Origin: Longirhabdus pacifica | GTDB lineage: Bacteria; Bacillota; Bacilli; Paenibacillales; DSM-105158 | Assembly: GCF_004115085.1 (NCBI RefSeq) | Contig: NZ_QXJP01000001.1 | Location: forward strand, 124,001 to 188,000 | DNA length: 64,000 nucleotides | Direction of reading: 5' to 3' | Shown: piece by piece, positions 54,778 through 63,393 of the stretch | How the letters are laid out: every line of letters begins with the position of its first letter | Numbering within the stretch: position 1 is the stretch's first letter | Notes under the pieces: model-generated | The model's input: the letters and a program-made list of their open reading frames with translations, nothing else | Told to the model about the DNA's origin: nothing | Database searches by the model: none | Made by a program: the position numbers and the translations under genes

Positions 54778-55991
54778 AGGATCGAAAAATGCTTTTGGTC
54801 ACGGGGGTTTTCTTGCCAGGAATAGGGGGAATGCAAAATTATTATTCTCATTTATGCAAAAATTCTGGACAGAATGTCACGGTTTTAGCGCCTCATTATG
54901 AGGGCGATGAGCAATTTGACGCGAAACAGCCTTACCGCATTATACGGGGCGATTTTTTTCGAGATGAAAAAGTAAATGTGACAAGTTGGATTAAGCTCTT
55001 CCGCAAGACAAACCGTGTCATTAAGCAAGAGAAAATTGAAGTCACGATGTACGGATACATTCTTATTGGTCTTATTGGTTGGATTTTTAACGTGTTATTC
55101 GGTAGAAAATATATGGTATCCACGCACGGAAAAGACGTACTAGAGTTTAAACACATTCCAGTGTTAAGCATGATAGCGAAAATGATTTTAAAAAGAGCGC
55201 ATCGCGTCGTTGCCAATAGTCAATATACGAAGCGCATCGTGATGAGTTACGGGGTTTCCCCACATAAAATAGATATCGTCAATCCAGGTGTAGCGTCCAT
55301 ACCGGGTAAAAAAGAAAAGAATCAAGATCTGATAGAAAAATATAAGTTGGAAAATAAGTTTGTGTTGCTGAGCGTGTCGCGTCTAGTGCGGAGAAAAGGA
55401 CATGACAAAGTCATTGAAGCTCTGCCTGGGATAGTACGTGCTGTACCGAATGCAGTATACGTCATCGTAGGAGATGGACCAGAACGAGAACGGTTAGAGC
55501 AGCTTGCGATAACCCATAACGTTGGGGAGCATATCGTATTCGTTGGAAAACTAGGTGATGAAAAAGAAGTAGAGCATTTCTATCATTTATGTGATGTATT
55601 TATTATGGTGAGCAGACAGCTCAAAGTAAAAGGGGACGTAGAAGGATTTGGCATCGTCTACTTAGAAGCGGCAAGCTGTGTGAAGCCTGTTATCGCTGGG
55701 GATTCAGGTGGTGTATCCGAAGCTGTGTTGCATCAAAAGACCGGATTGCTCGTAGATCCTTTGCATCGTGATGGCATTGTAGATGCCGTGACCACCATGC
55801 ATGCAGATCCTGCGTTAAGAGATAGGATAGCACAACAGGCGTATGAACGTGTAACAAGACAATTCACGTATTCTATTTTGGCGAAACAATTTGATCAAGT
55901 GATAGAGAAAGCTTGCGATGTGGAAGGATACTATAAAGGCATCATCGGTAGAAGAACGTCAAAACAATCAAAGCCGCGGCTCCCTATTTAG
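54774..55991 (+). CDS. Glycosyltransferase family 4 (PimB-like)
   Basis: 405 residues, GT-B fold. FLPGIGGMQNYYSHLCK at the N-terminus, VSTHGKDVLEFKHIP, then donor-site SVSRLVRRKGHDKVIEALP, IVGDGPERERLEQLA and EGFGIVYLEAASCVKPVIAG. Similar to mannosyl/phosphatidylinositol-type transferases. Coupled to the YbhN-like gene by a four-base overlap. Start ATG 54774 chosen over the in-frame 54741 which lies deep inside the upstream gene. Confidence 0.9.
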   Translation: MKDRKMLLVTGVFLPGIGGMQNYYSHLCKNSGQNVTVLAPHYEGDEQFDAKQPYRIIRGDFFRDEKVNVTSWIKLFRKTNRVIKQEKIEVTMYGYILIGLIGWIFNVLFGRKYMVSTHGKDVLEFKHIPVLSMIAKMILKRAHRVVANSQYTKRIVMSYGVSPHKIDIVNPGVASIPGKKEKNQDLIEKYKLENKFVLLSVSRLVRRKGHDKVIEALPGIVRAVPNAVYVIVGDGPERERLEQLAITHNVGEHIVFVGKLGDEKEVEHFYHLCDVFIMVSRQLKVKGDVEGFGIVYLEAASCVKPVIAGDSGGVSEAVLHQKTGLLVDPLHRDGIVDAVTTMHADPALRDRIAQQAYERVTRQFTYSILAKQFDQVIEKACDVEGYYKGIIGRRTSKQSKPRLPI

Positions 55992-56004
55992 TGGAGCTTT
56001 TTTT
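55979..56004 (+). terminator. Terminator of the flippase-glycosyltransferase operon
   Basis: GCTCC pairs with GGAGC around nine bases, then a long T-run; the stem includes the stop codon region. Confidence 0.7.
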
Positions 56005-56058
56005 GTTATGAACATTGTAGTGTGTTGAAGTGTATAAATTGGTGAGGGGAGATGTAAG

Positions 56059-56496
56059 GTGCAGTCAGATCAAAATAAAGGGCAAGTCATGGACCAGACT
56101 ATCGAGGAAGAGAAAGATGATACGTGGGAAGATAGGAAAGCACTGATTGAAAAGTATAAAGATGAAGATGAAGATGGAATATCATTGAATTTGAACTATG
56201 GTTTTACATCTTTTATGCTTAGTCTCATGTCGATTACGATTTTCGGTGCATATGTGGTAATCATCTATTTTCATTTTATGTTTGACCCTCCGGGTGAACT
56301 TAGGATATCTACAGAGAAACTTTTTTATATGTTTTTGACGATACAAATTCTCTTAGCTGCAAGTAGCTTCCTACTGGGGGCAGTCGGTTGTTGGCAACTA
56401 AAAAAGAAAAAAGAAAAGAGCGTTTTTACGATAATAGGTGTAGTGCTGGGTGGATGGGTGTTATGTATTAGTTTGATATTTATTTTGATTTTGTAG
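56059..56496 (+). CDS. Small membrane protein, DUF4190-like
   Basis: 145 residues. A 50-residue acidic cytoplasmic N-terminus (EEEKDDTWEDRKALIEKYKDEDEDG) is followed by about three membrane helices with a short Lys-rich loop (QLKKKKEKSVFTIIGVVLGGWVL), the pattern of DUF4190 proteins. Start GTG is eight bases after GAGGGGA. Function unknown. Confidence 0.65.
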   Translation: MQSDQNKGQVMDQTIEEEKDDTWEDRKALIEKYKDEDEDGISLNLNYGFTSFMLSLMSITIFGAYVVIIYFHFMFDPPGELRISTEKLFYMFLTIQILLAASSFLLGAVGCWQLKKKKEKSVFTIIGVVLGGWVLCISLIFILIL

Positions 56497-56600
56497 TTCA
56501 AACTTTTAAATTCCTTAAATTACAATAATATTGGTATAATGAGCAACTTTTAATTTTCATCCTCGTATAAATTTGAAAAGATGGATTTTAGGAGTGATTC

Positions 56601-58211
56601 ATTATTCGTAGCAATCTAGAAAATAATAAACCACCAGTCACAAGAAAACGTAACAATAATAAAAAAATAAACGTCAAACGTATTGCCATCATCACAGGAT
56701 GTCTTTTTGTGGTTATGGCTTCATTTTTTGTATATCAGGTGTTTTCCAAAATAGAAGAAACGACCGTAGAAAGAACGGATTCTAAAGGAGAAGTCACTCC
56801 TCCAAAAGTTGTACCGAAATTAAAAAATGATGAAGATTTTTATAGTCTCATTTTTGGCATGGATTATCGTCCTCACAGTGATGAACCATTATTAAACACA
56901 GACTCTATTATGGTAGCGCATGTTATACCGAAGGAAGAAACAATAAAACTGGTTTCCATACCACGAGATTTGTTGCTACTAAATGGATCAAATACGTATA
57001 GCAAAATCAATTCCTTCTTCGGAACAGGTTTTCACTATGCTGAGGATAAAGGATTAGAAGATGAGTCCTTTTTGAGTGGGAGAAAAGTAAATCTTGGCTC
57101 CAAGCAATACGATGAAATTTACATAAGCACGGGTATGGCATCTTTGCGTGAAAAAATTGAAGCATTATTAAACATTGAAATCCATCATACGGTGATGGTT
57201 AATTTTCAAACCGTAGTGGATGTAGTCGATGCTGTCGGCGGTATAGAGATCGATGTGCAACGGTCATTAATATATAATTTACCAGCAGATAGAACGCACA
57301 TTAATATTGAAGCAGGACTGCAAACATTAGATGGCAAAAATGCTCTAGACTATGCGCGCCATCGTAAAGATGACAGAGGTTCACAATACGGATCTTCTGA
57401 TTTTGAACGAGGATTAAGACAGCAAGAAGTGGTTAGTGCACTAGCAGAAGAGTTATTTTCTTGGGGTAGCGCCACAAAAGTGATCGATTTACTAGATATT
57501 ATGAGTGAAAATATAAAGACAGATATGAGTGTGAACGATATGTATGACTTCATTAAGACACATTATAATACGTTCAACAGCGATTCTATTATTTCCATAC
57601 CATTTCCAGTGCACTATGAGTATGTTCTTGGAAGTTATCATCCTGAAAACTATGACTACACAGATGTCGTTATTTCTGATGATGAATTAGCAGCGCTACG
57701 CATGATGTTCCAAGCGGTAGAGCCGGACTACGAAATAGATGAATCAACATCCATTCCTGCAATAACAGACAATCCGAGCGTACGACGGGAAGCATATTTA
57801 CATTTATCTTCTATACCAGTAAAATCGGAACCAGAGCAACAAGAAGAAGTTGTAAGTGAAGAAAATAACGATGCTGAGCAACAACAAACTGAAAAGGAAA
57901 ATGAAGAAGAGCATGCAGATGAGACAAATGATGCTGAAGATACAGAAGGAAATGTGAACGAAGAAGCAGAAGGTGGAGAGGAAATAACAGCACAAGAAGA
58001 AGCTACCACAACGGATGGAAATGCAGAGACTGATCCACAGGAAAGTAATGATAAACAGGAAGATGCTGAACAAATGGAAAATGATGATCAGCAGGAAACT
58101 GTTGACCAGCAAGAAAATGAAACACAAACAGAGAATGCAACTGGCGACAGTAATGATGCAGATGGGTATATAATGGATAACCCTAGTGACGATGCAAGTG
58201 AGGAAAATTAG
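56601..58211 (+). CDS. LytR-CpsA-Psr (LCP) family envelope transferase with probable AUU start
   Basis: Attaches wall teichoic acid or capsular polymers to peptidoglycan. A basic cytoplasmic tail and one membrane helix (residues about 27-48) precede the LCP domain: IFGMDYRPHSDEPLLNTDSIMVAHV, VSIPRD, DYARHRKDDRGSDFERGLRQQEVV-type motif. The last 110 residues are an acidic Glu/Gln/Asn-rich low-complexity tail. An in-frame TGA at 56595 and no ATG, GTG or TTG before 56709 leave only ATT codons at 56601/56604, six or nine bases after GGAG. Starting at GTG 56709 would cut the membrane helix and remove its basic flank. Confidence 0.85.
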   Translation: MIRSNLENNKPPVTRKRNNNKKINVKRIAIITGCLFVVMASFFVYQVFSKIEETTVERTDSKGEVTPPKVVPKLKNDEDFYSLIFGMDYRPHSDEPLLNTDSIMVAHVIPKEETIKLVSIPRDLLLLNGSNTYSKINSFFGTGFHYAEDKGLEDESFLSGRKVNLGSKQYDEIYISTGMASLREKIEALLNIEIHHTVMVNFQTVVDVVDAVGGIEIDVQRSLIYNLPADRTHINIEAGLQTLDGKNALDYARHRKDDRGSQYGSSDFERGLRQQEVVSALAEELFSWGSATKVIDLLDIMSENIKTDMSVNDMYDFIKTHYNTFNSDSIISIPFPVHYEYVLGSYHPENYDYTDVVISDDELAALRMMFQAVEPDYEIDESTSIPAITDNPSVRREAYLHLSSIPVKSEPEQQEEVVSEENNDAEQQQTEKENEEEHADETNDAEDTEGNVNEEAEGGEEITAQEEATTTDGNAETDPQESNDKQEDAEQMENDDQQETVDQQENETQTENATGDSNDADGYIMDNPSDDASEEN

Positions 58212-58256
58212 CTGAAATATGGAGATGATGAATCATACCATCCATAGCACCAAAAA

Positions 58257-58294
58257 CCAAAAGAACATTACCTGTCATAGGAATGTTCTTTTGG
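58257..58294. terminator. Bidirectional terminator
   Basis: CCAAAAGAACATT pairs perfectly with AATGTTCTTTTGG between convergent genes. Confidence 0.8.
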
Positions 58295-58305
58295 TTTCAA
58301 CGCGA

Positions 58306-58938
58306 TTAACGCTGCACAGCATCCATAAGCTCAAAGAAGTATGTGGTTTTTTGCGTTTTATTTAGGTTGTACCATGCATTCAGCACATCGGATTCAAATA
58401 CATCCAATATGTTTAACACTTCATAAGCAAATTCTAGCGGGGCTATCCCAGACGCGGTTATTAAGTTTTTATGAGCAACAGCAGGCTTGTTTTCATAAAG
58501 GGCTTCCCCTTTATAATGAGGGCAAACCATTTTTAAATATGCTGCATCATTACTAGTATGCTTTCTACTGTCTAACATTCCGACATTGGCAAGACCTTCT
58601 GTTGCCCCGCAAATTGCAGCCACAATAGCACCTTTTTCTAAAGCTTTGTTCATGTTTTGTAGGAGGGGCATATGCATAGCTTCTCTCCAAGTATCTCCTC
58701 CAGGCAAGATGATCAGATCGTTTTCCTCCAGCGTAACTTCATCGATGGTGACATCTGGTTTCATTTTCAATCCTCCCATCGTCGTTATCGTTTCCGTGCT
58801 CACTCCTACTGTCGTAACGGACATAGGGGATAATTCTTTCTTGAAATATCTCCCTGAATGTAATTCAGCAATTAAATACCCGTATTCCCAATCTGACATC
58901 GTATTACATACATAAAGATAAGCTCTATTGGTTTGCAT
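58306..58938 (-). CDS. DJ-1/PfpI family protein
   Basis: 210 residues, type 1 glutamine amidotransferase-like fold. The nucleophile elbow is AAICGATEGLA, with an upstream Glu in TMSDWEYG. The family includes chaperones, deglycases and proteases; the exact activity is unknown. Start at 58938 (MQTNRAYLYV) has AGGAG ten bases upstream; the frame continues to 59001. The WYL regulator upstream on the same strand may control it. Confidence 0.82.
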   Translation of the reverse strand: MQTNRAYLYVCNTMSDWEYGYLIAELHSGRYFKKELSPMSVTTVGVSTETITTMGGLKMKPDVTIDEVTLEENDLIILPGGDTWREAMHMPLLQNMNKALEKGAIVAAICGATEGLANVGMLDSRKHTSNDAAYLKMVCPHYKGEALYENKPAVAHKNLITASGIAPLEFAYEVLNILDVFESDVLNAWYNLNKTQKTTYFFELMDAVQR

Positions 58939-59040
58939 TTTTATATCGCTCCTGACTTCCTGTGTCATCGTTGAATGTGTTGCATGTTGCATCAAAGTCA
59001 TTATAGTATGCTCTCCCTGACAGCTAGCGTCAGTAAAGTT

Positions 59041-60015
59041 TTATGTTTGGTAAAATTGTATCAACTCAGATAGCACTTCAACCATCCTTGTTTTAAAACT
59101 TGTTGGTTCTATCACTTGAATAGATGTACCGAAAGGTAACATGAAGTAAGGTACATGAGTATGAAGCATATTTTTTTCAAACAGAAAGGCAGCATTATTT
59201 TCAGTATGTTCATGTACATAGTGCCCTAAAAACCAATGTTGGCATATTTCATCGACTGTACTTTTATTGCCTTGAATACGGAATGAAACGATCTCTTTTT
59301 TATTTTCAATCGTAGGAAGAAGATTTTTGAAAAAGAAGTCACGAGCTGAAAAATGTTTGGGTGCAGTAAAGTGTTGCTGACTCCATTCTACATGTTCAAT
59401 ACGTTGGACGCGAAAACTGCGTATGTCATTTCTAAGATGGCAAAATCCAATCACATACCAATTTTCATTCCAATACATCATTTTGTAAGGATCAAGTAGT
59501 CTAGATGTCGACTGTTCTTCATTGTTTTTACGATAGTTGATACGTATGGTGATTCCTTCTGTTATGGCAATGGCTATTGTATGTAGATAAGTTTCCATAG
59601 ATGGTTGCATTGAAAATGAATGTTGACCACTGATGACTTCTAGATGGTTTATGTGCTTCTCTACTTGTGCTGCTTGTTTTTGGTTCGTATGGTGATGTAG
59701 TTTTGTTATGGCTTTGTCTAGTGACTCCCCTCCGTAGTATCCAGCTTTTTTAGCAAAAACAACGGCATGTATGAGAGAAGTCTGCTCCTCATGATCAAAA
59801 AACAGCGGGGCTTCCATGAAATGTTTTAACAAGGTGTATCCACCGTGATGTCCAGTATCTGAAACGATAGGCACACCACTCGCTGAAAGTTTATCCATGT
59901 AACGATACACGGTTCTAATATTGATTTCTAATTCCTCAGCAATCTGTTTTGCCGTTATTTTGTGATCAGAATGAAGCATCCATAGTATGGATAGTAAATT
60001 ATCCATTTTAGACAT
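59041..60015 (-). CDS. HTH-WYL transcription regulator (YafY-like)
   Basis: 324 residues. N-terminal HTH_11/DeoR-like winged helix (HKITAKQIAEELEINIRTVYRYMDKL, residues 17-42), then a WYL domain (about 140-225; IRINYRKNN, LDPYKMMYWNENWYVIGFCHLRNDIRSFRVQRI) and the WCX extension. WYL domains bind nucleic acid or other ligands. GAGGTGG precedes the ATG. Likely regulates the DJ-1/PfpI gene 102 bases downstream. Confidence 0.88.
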   Translation of the reverse strand: MSKMDNLLSILWMLHSDHKITAKQIAEELEINIRTVYRYMDKLSASGVPIVSDTGHHGGYTLLKHFMEAPLFFDHEEQTSLIHAVVFAKKAGYYGGESLDKAITKLHHHTNQKQAAQVEKHINHLEVISGQHSFSMQPSMETYLHTIAIAITEGITIRINYRKNNEEQSTSRLLDPYKMMYWNENWYVIGFCHLRNDIRSFRVQRIEHVEWSQQHFTAPKHFSARDFFFKNLLPTIENKKEIVSFRIQGNKSTVDEICQHWFLGHYVHEHTENNAAFLFEKNMLHTHVPYFMLPFGTSIQVIEPTSFKTRMVEVLSELIQFYQT

Positions 60016-60049
60016 GTATATCCACCTCGTTATGTATGTATGCTTGCAT

Positions 60050-60165
60050 GAAAAAAAACTACAATAGTAACCAGCTCATAGCTGTCAACCTGTAGTTCCG
60101 TTCACATTGCTTTTATGTTTTTCTATTTTATTCATACTTCATCATGCGATCTAAATTTTATTATA
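60050..60165 (-). ncRNA. Possible attenuated leader or small RNA upstream of the WYL gene
   Basis: On the minus strand TGGTATAAT (extended -10, 60160-60168) is followed about 60 bases later by AACTACA...TGTAGTT (60097-60057), with inner CAGCT/AGCTG, and a run of eight T's ending at 60051. This is a good intrinsic terminator only 35 bases before the WYL start codon, with no gene upstream on that strand. The rest of 60016-60321 has no ORF I can support. Confidence 0.45.
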
Positions 60166-60321
60166 CCATTTTTTATATGGAAGTATGCTAATGAACATAA
60201 GCGAATATAAAAATTAAACGAATTGAAGAAAACTAAAGATCGTAGTATAAATCATTTACAAACGTTTAATTTGTTACAGCAAAAAAATTAGAATTACATA
60301 TGTTATGAGGAGGAAAAGAAA

Positions 60322-60690
60322 TTGAAACAAAAATATATTATTGTTCCTAAAATGTTTGTATGTCTTGAATGTGATATGGATAATGAAGCAAATGAATTCG
60401 TAGGAATGATAGAGGCGACTGACGAAAAAGAAGCGCTTGGAATATTTGTAAAAGCACATGCTCAACATCATGATTTTTTTGAAGTTCATGCTTACCGACA
60501 TCCACATAATGAAGAACATATTATAAAATTTTTTGGTGATCACACTAAGTTTGCAGAACAATATTTAAATTGTCAAAACTTTCGAGAGGTCATAGAATAT
60601 TCAGACGAACTGTTTGATTATATCTATGAAAAAGATAAGGATAACCTTCCATACAGCGTTATAAATGCGAAAAAAATAAATCTCTTGTAG
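60322..60690 (+). CDS. Hypothetical protein, paralogue A
   Basis: 122 residues, TTG start eight bases after GGAGG. Begins KQKYIIVPKMFVCLECDMDN and ends with IEYSDELFDYIYEKD then YSVINAKK. It shares these end segments and FFEVHA with the next gene, so they are a tandem duplication. Soluble, acidic, no known domain recognised. Lies just upstream of the CRISPR array. Confidence 0.6.
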   Translation: MKQKYIIVPKMFVCLECDMDNEANEFVGMIEATDEKEALGIFVKAHAQHHDFFEVHAYRHPHNEEHIIKFFGDHTKFAEQYLNCQNFREVIEYSDELFDYIYEKDKDNLPYSVINAKKINLL

Positions 60691-60739
60691 CACTGAACAC
60701 CTGGATCAGTACATTACATATCAATATGGGGAGAAGAAA

Positions 60740-61096
60740 TTGAAGCAAAAATATATTGTTGTTCCTAAAGAACTTGAGAACTCGTTTGATTTATCACGTG
60801 GTGTAGAAGAATACGTATTTATTGTAGAGGCAGTTAATGAAAAAGAAGCTTTGCGAAAATTTGTAAGAGAAAGAGGTCATGTAATAGGTTTTTTTGAAGC
60901 TCATGCTCGTGAATTAATACAAGAAAAGGAAAAAGATAGATTTCGGTATATTAAACATAAAGAATATGCGGAACAGTATATAAATTACTTTATGAAACAA
61001 GAGAACATAGAATATTCAGATGAACTGTTTGATTCCGTCTATGAAGATTGTGATATATATTACGTTATAAACATGACAGAAATTTATTATGGTTAA
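60740..61096 (+). CDS. Hypothetical protein, paralogue B
   Basis: 118 residues, TTG start after GGGGAGAAG. Shares KQKYI(I/V)VPK, EA(T/V)(D/N)EKEAL, FFE(V/A)HA, KEYAEQY and IEYSDELFD with paralogue A. About 40% of positions agree by eye. Ends 31 bases before the CRISPR leader hairpin. Function unknown. Confidence 0.6.
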   Translation: MKQKYIVVPKELENSFDLSRGVEEYVFIVEAVNEKEALRKFVRERGHVIGFFEAHARELIQEKEKDRFRYIKHKEYAEQYINYFMKQENIEYSDELFDSVYEDCDIYYVINMTEIYYG

Positions 61097-61126
61097 TTAG
61101 TATGTCAAAGAGTCAGGAAATGAAAA

Positions 61127-61172
61127 TGTCGTCGACCTCCAGTAGTGTAAAAATCCCTGGGGATCGACGACA
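61127..61172 (+). promoter_or_regulatory. CRISPR leader inverted repeat
   Basis: TGTCGTCGA (61127-61135) and TCGACGACA (61164-61172) pair perfectly, extended by CCTCCAG/CTGGGG. It lies 140 bases before the first repeat, on the leader side of the array, and looks like a conserved leader element rather than a terminator (no T-run). Confidence 0.5.
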
Positions 61173-61312
61173 AAATGAAAATAAGAGTAAATACGTGAAA
61201 ATAGGAGAAAGAGAGAGTAAGGAATGCATATTTTGATTGTTTGTTTTTTTAGAAAATGAAGAAGGAGTTTTTTTGTTATTGTAGAAGTATTATAAGCAAG
61301 TGCATTTTTGGG

Positions 61313-61606
61313 GTTTATATCGTACCTATGAGGAATTGAAACCCATGCTTTGCAGCAAAATAGAAACACGAGGAAAAGAGTTTATATCGTACCTATGAGG
61401 AATTGAAACGTTCAACTACGATGTGAATTCCTAAAAAATAAAATACAGTTTATATCGTACCTATGAGGAATTGAAACCCGCCCGTCTTCTTGCTTTAATA
61501 AAGTAAATAATAGTTTATATCGTACCTATGAGGAATTGAAACTATACTCAGTGTTTCCTATTTCATAATGAGCGTTAGACGAGTTTATATCGTACCTATG
61601 AGGAAT
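61313..61606 (+). CRISPR. CRISPR array, 5 repeats and 4 spacers
   Basis: 30-bp repeats beginning GTTTATATCG and ending GGAATTGAAAC at 61313, 61380, 61448 and 61513, identical to each other; a fifth at 61583 keeps only the first 24 bases. Spacers are 37, 38, 35 and 40 bases. The ATTGAAAC end and Cas6-type repeat are typical of type I-B/III arrays in Firmicutes. The degenerate last repeat places the leader on the left. No cas gene is adjacent. Confidence 0.97.
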
Positions 61607-61646
61607 GACAAAGGTTGGTGAGTAAGTGAAAGTGGAGGAAAAAGAC

Positions 61647-61838
61647 GTGAGCACAGAAATACAACAATTGAAGGACAGAATACAGAAATTAGAAGATGAT
61701 ATGGAAATGTTACAACAAGTAACCCAAACCCCTAAGCGAAATAGTTTTATAGTAGGTTTTACATCGGGTTTTTTATGGGTAGCTGGTGTATTCGCTGTAT
61801 TTATTATTTTCGGTATGCTGTATAACTGGCTTGGTTAA
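61647..61838 (+). CDS. Small coiled-coil membrane protein
   Basis: 63 residues: a coiled coil (EIQQLKDRIQKLEDDMEMLQQV) then one membrane helix (FIVGFTSGFLWVAGVFAVFIIFG). GTG 61647 is eight bases after GGAGG and chosen over GTG 61626, which lacks one. It begins 40 bases after the truncated CRISPR repeat. Function unknown. Confidence 0.65.
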   Translation: MSTEIQQLKDRIQKLEDDMEMLQQVTQTPKRNSFIVGFTSGFLWVAGVFAVFIIFGMLYNWLG

Positions 61839-62051
61839 TGCTACATTCCCGAATGACCGCCTATTCCGTTATTGCTTTCGTTTGCTTAAAATAACGTGTT
61901 AAATAGACGAAGGTTATTCGAAATTAAAGCAACAAAACAAAATGAATGAACACAACAACTAGAAGAATAAAGTGCAATCTATATCCATGGCGAGTAATGT
62001 TTACCGTAACACTGTTACAAAGATACTCAACGAAGTAAAGGAGTCGGCAAC

Positions 62052-62948
62052 ATGAACAATATCGTCGTTGTAGGTAGTGCTTCCATTGATTTAGTGACGG
62101 TATCTAGCAAGCGCCCTAAAGCAGGGGAAACGGTCATTGGTGAAGCATTTCATACCGTACCTGGAGGAAAAGGAGCGAATCAAGCTGTAGCAGCTGCACG
62201 CCTCGGCGCAAATGTTGCCATGGTTGGGGCTGTTGGAACAGACACCTATGGTAACATGATTCTCGAAAATTTTAAAAACGAAAAGATTTTGTCCAAGCAT
62301 ATGAAAAAGGTTACAGATGTTACGACAGGAACGGCTCATATCGTACTAGCGGAAAAAGATAATAGCATTGTTGTCATTCCAGGTGCCAATGCGCTAGTAG
62401 ACAAAGAACTAGTGGAACAGACAGAAGAGCTAATAAAGGGAGCGTCAATAGTTCTGTTGCAGCTTGAAGTACCAATCGAAACAGTTCAGATCGCTATTGA
62501 TCTGTGTCATGAGCATGCTATCCCGGTTATGTTAAATCCAGCACCAGCACAAAAAATATCGCCTGCTATGCTAGAAAAAGTATCGTATATTACACCAAAC
62601 GAACATGAAGTTCGTATTATCTTAAATGACTTTGATTCACCGATAGAGTCGCTTTTGCGGCAATATCCAAACAAGCTCATTGTAACAGAAGGAGAAAAAG
62701 GCGTTCGTTATTTTGACGGAGAAAACATCATTCACGTGCCTTCCCTGTCTGTAGAGGTAGTGGATACAACGGGAGCGGGAGACACGTTTAATGGTGCTTT
62801 AGCCGTCGCTTTGTCTGAAGGACAGCAACTAAAACAAGCAATACAATTTGCCAACGCGGCAGCAGGACTTTCGGTTACAAAACTAGGGGCACAGGGTGGC
62901 ATGCCAAATCTACAGCAAGTACATGCAGCAAAAGAGCAACTATCATGA
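62052..62948 (+). CDS. rbsK: Ribokinase
   Basis: PfkB-family kinase phosphorylating ribose at O5. 298 residues. PfkB signature 1 GGKGANQAVAAARLGA and signature 2 DTTGAGDTFNGALA with the catalytic Asp; monovalent cation-site region near the C-terminus. AAAGGAG precedes the ATG. No rbs transporter or LacI regulator is adjacent in the window, so it is a stand-alone gene here. Confidence 0.92.
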   Translation: MNNIVVVGSASIDLVTVSSKRPKAGETVIGEAFHTVPGGKGANQAVAAARLGANVAMVGAVGTDTYGNMILENFKNEKILSKHMKKVTDVTTGTAHIVLAEKDNSIVVIPGANALVDKELVEQTEELIKGASIVLLQLEVPIETVQIAIDLCHEHAIPVMLNPAPAQKISPAMLEKVSYITPNEHEVRIILNDFDSPIESLLRQYPNKLIVTEGEKGVRYFDGENIIHVPSLSVEVVDTTGAGDTFNGALAVALSEGQQLKQAIQFANAAAGLSVTKLGAQGGMPNLQQVHAAKEQLS

Positions 62949-63393
62949 AACAACAGGCATGATCAAATAGTGAGATGGTTAGTTAGCTTGCAAAACTTCG
63001 TGATACATATAGCATCGTCTTGAAAAACGAATCCGTACATTACAACTTCAAATCGTCGGTTTACATCATACAGTGATTCAATGATTCAATATGTACTTCA
63101 TGAATCTTAATGGTATATATCTTCATTTAGTCATAGCAAATACCCCCTACAAAAAAAGATTGTAGGGGTATTTCTTGCTACTGCAATGTATTGTTTATTT
63201 ATATAGCATTCATACTATTGTTCATCATAATTTGATTCCTATTATTTTAAATCTTTCATCTTTCCTAGTAATCCATTTTTTTATTAGAGTTGAACATTTA
63301 GTTTCATTGTTTAGGAAGTTCGTACAATCAGTTAAAACTTAATTGCATACAAATGTATAGTAAGGTTACAGCGCTGAAAGTAAAAGGAGTGAA
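62949..63393. other. Intergenic region after rbsK
   Basis: Contains one clear terminator (see 63140-63175) about 190 bases past rbsK and an AT-rich stretch before the last gene. No ORF or riboswitch recognised. Confidence 0.4.
63140..63175 (+). terminator. Terminator
   Basis: ATACCCCCTACA pairs with TGTAGGGGTAT (one bulge) and continues TTTCTT. Confidence 0.75.

Noticed and set aside
57728..58127. Long antisense ORFs under the LCP tail
   Set aside because: They mirror the Glu/Gln-rich low-complexity codons of the LCP C-terminus, have no ribosome-binding site and give Ser/Phe-rich products.
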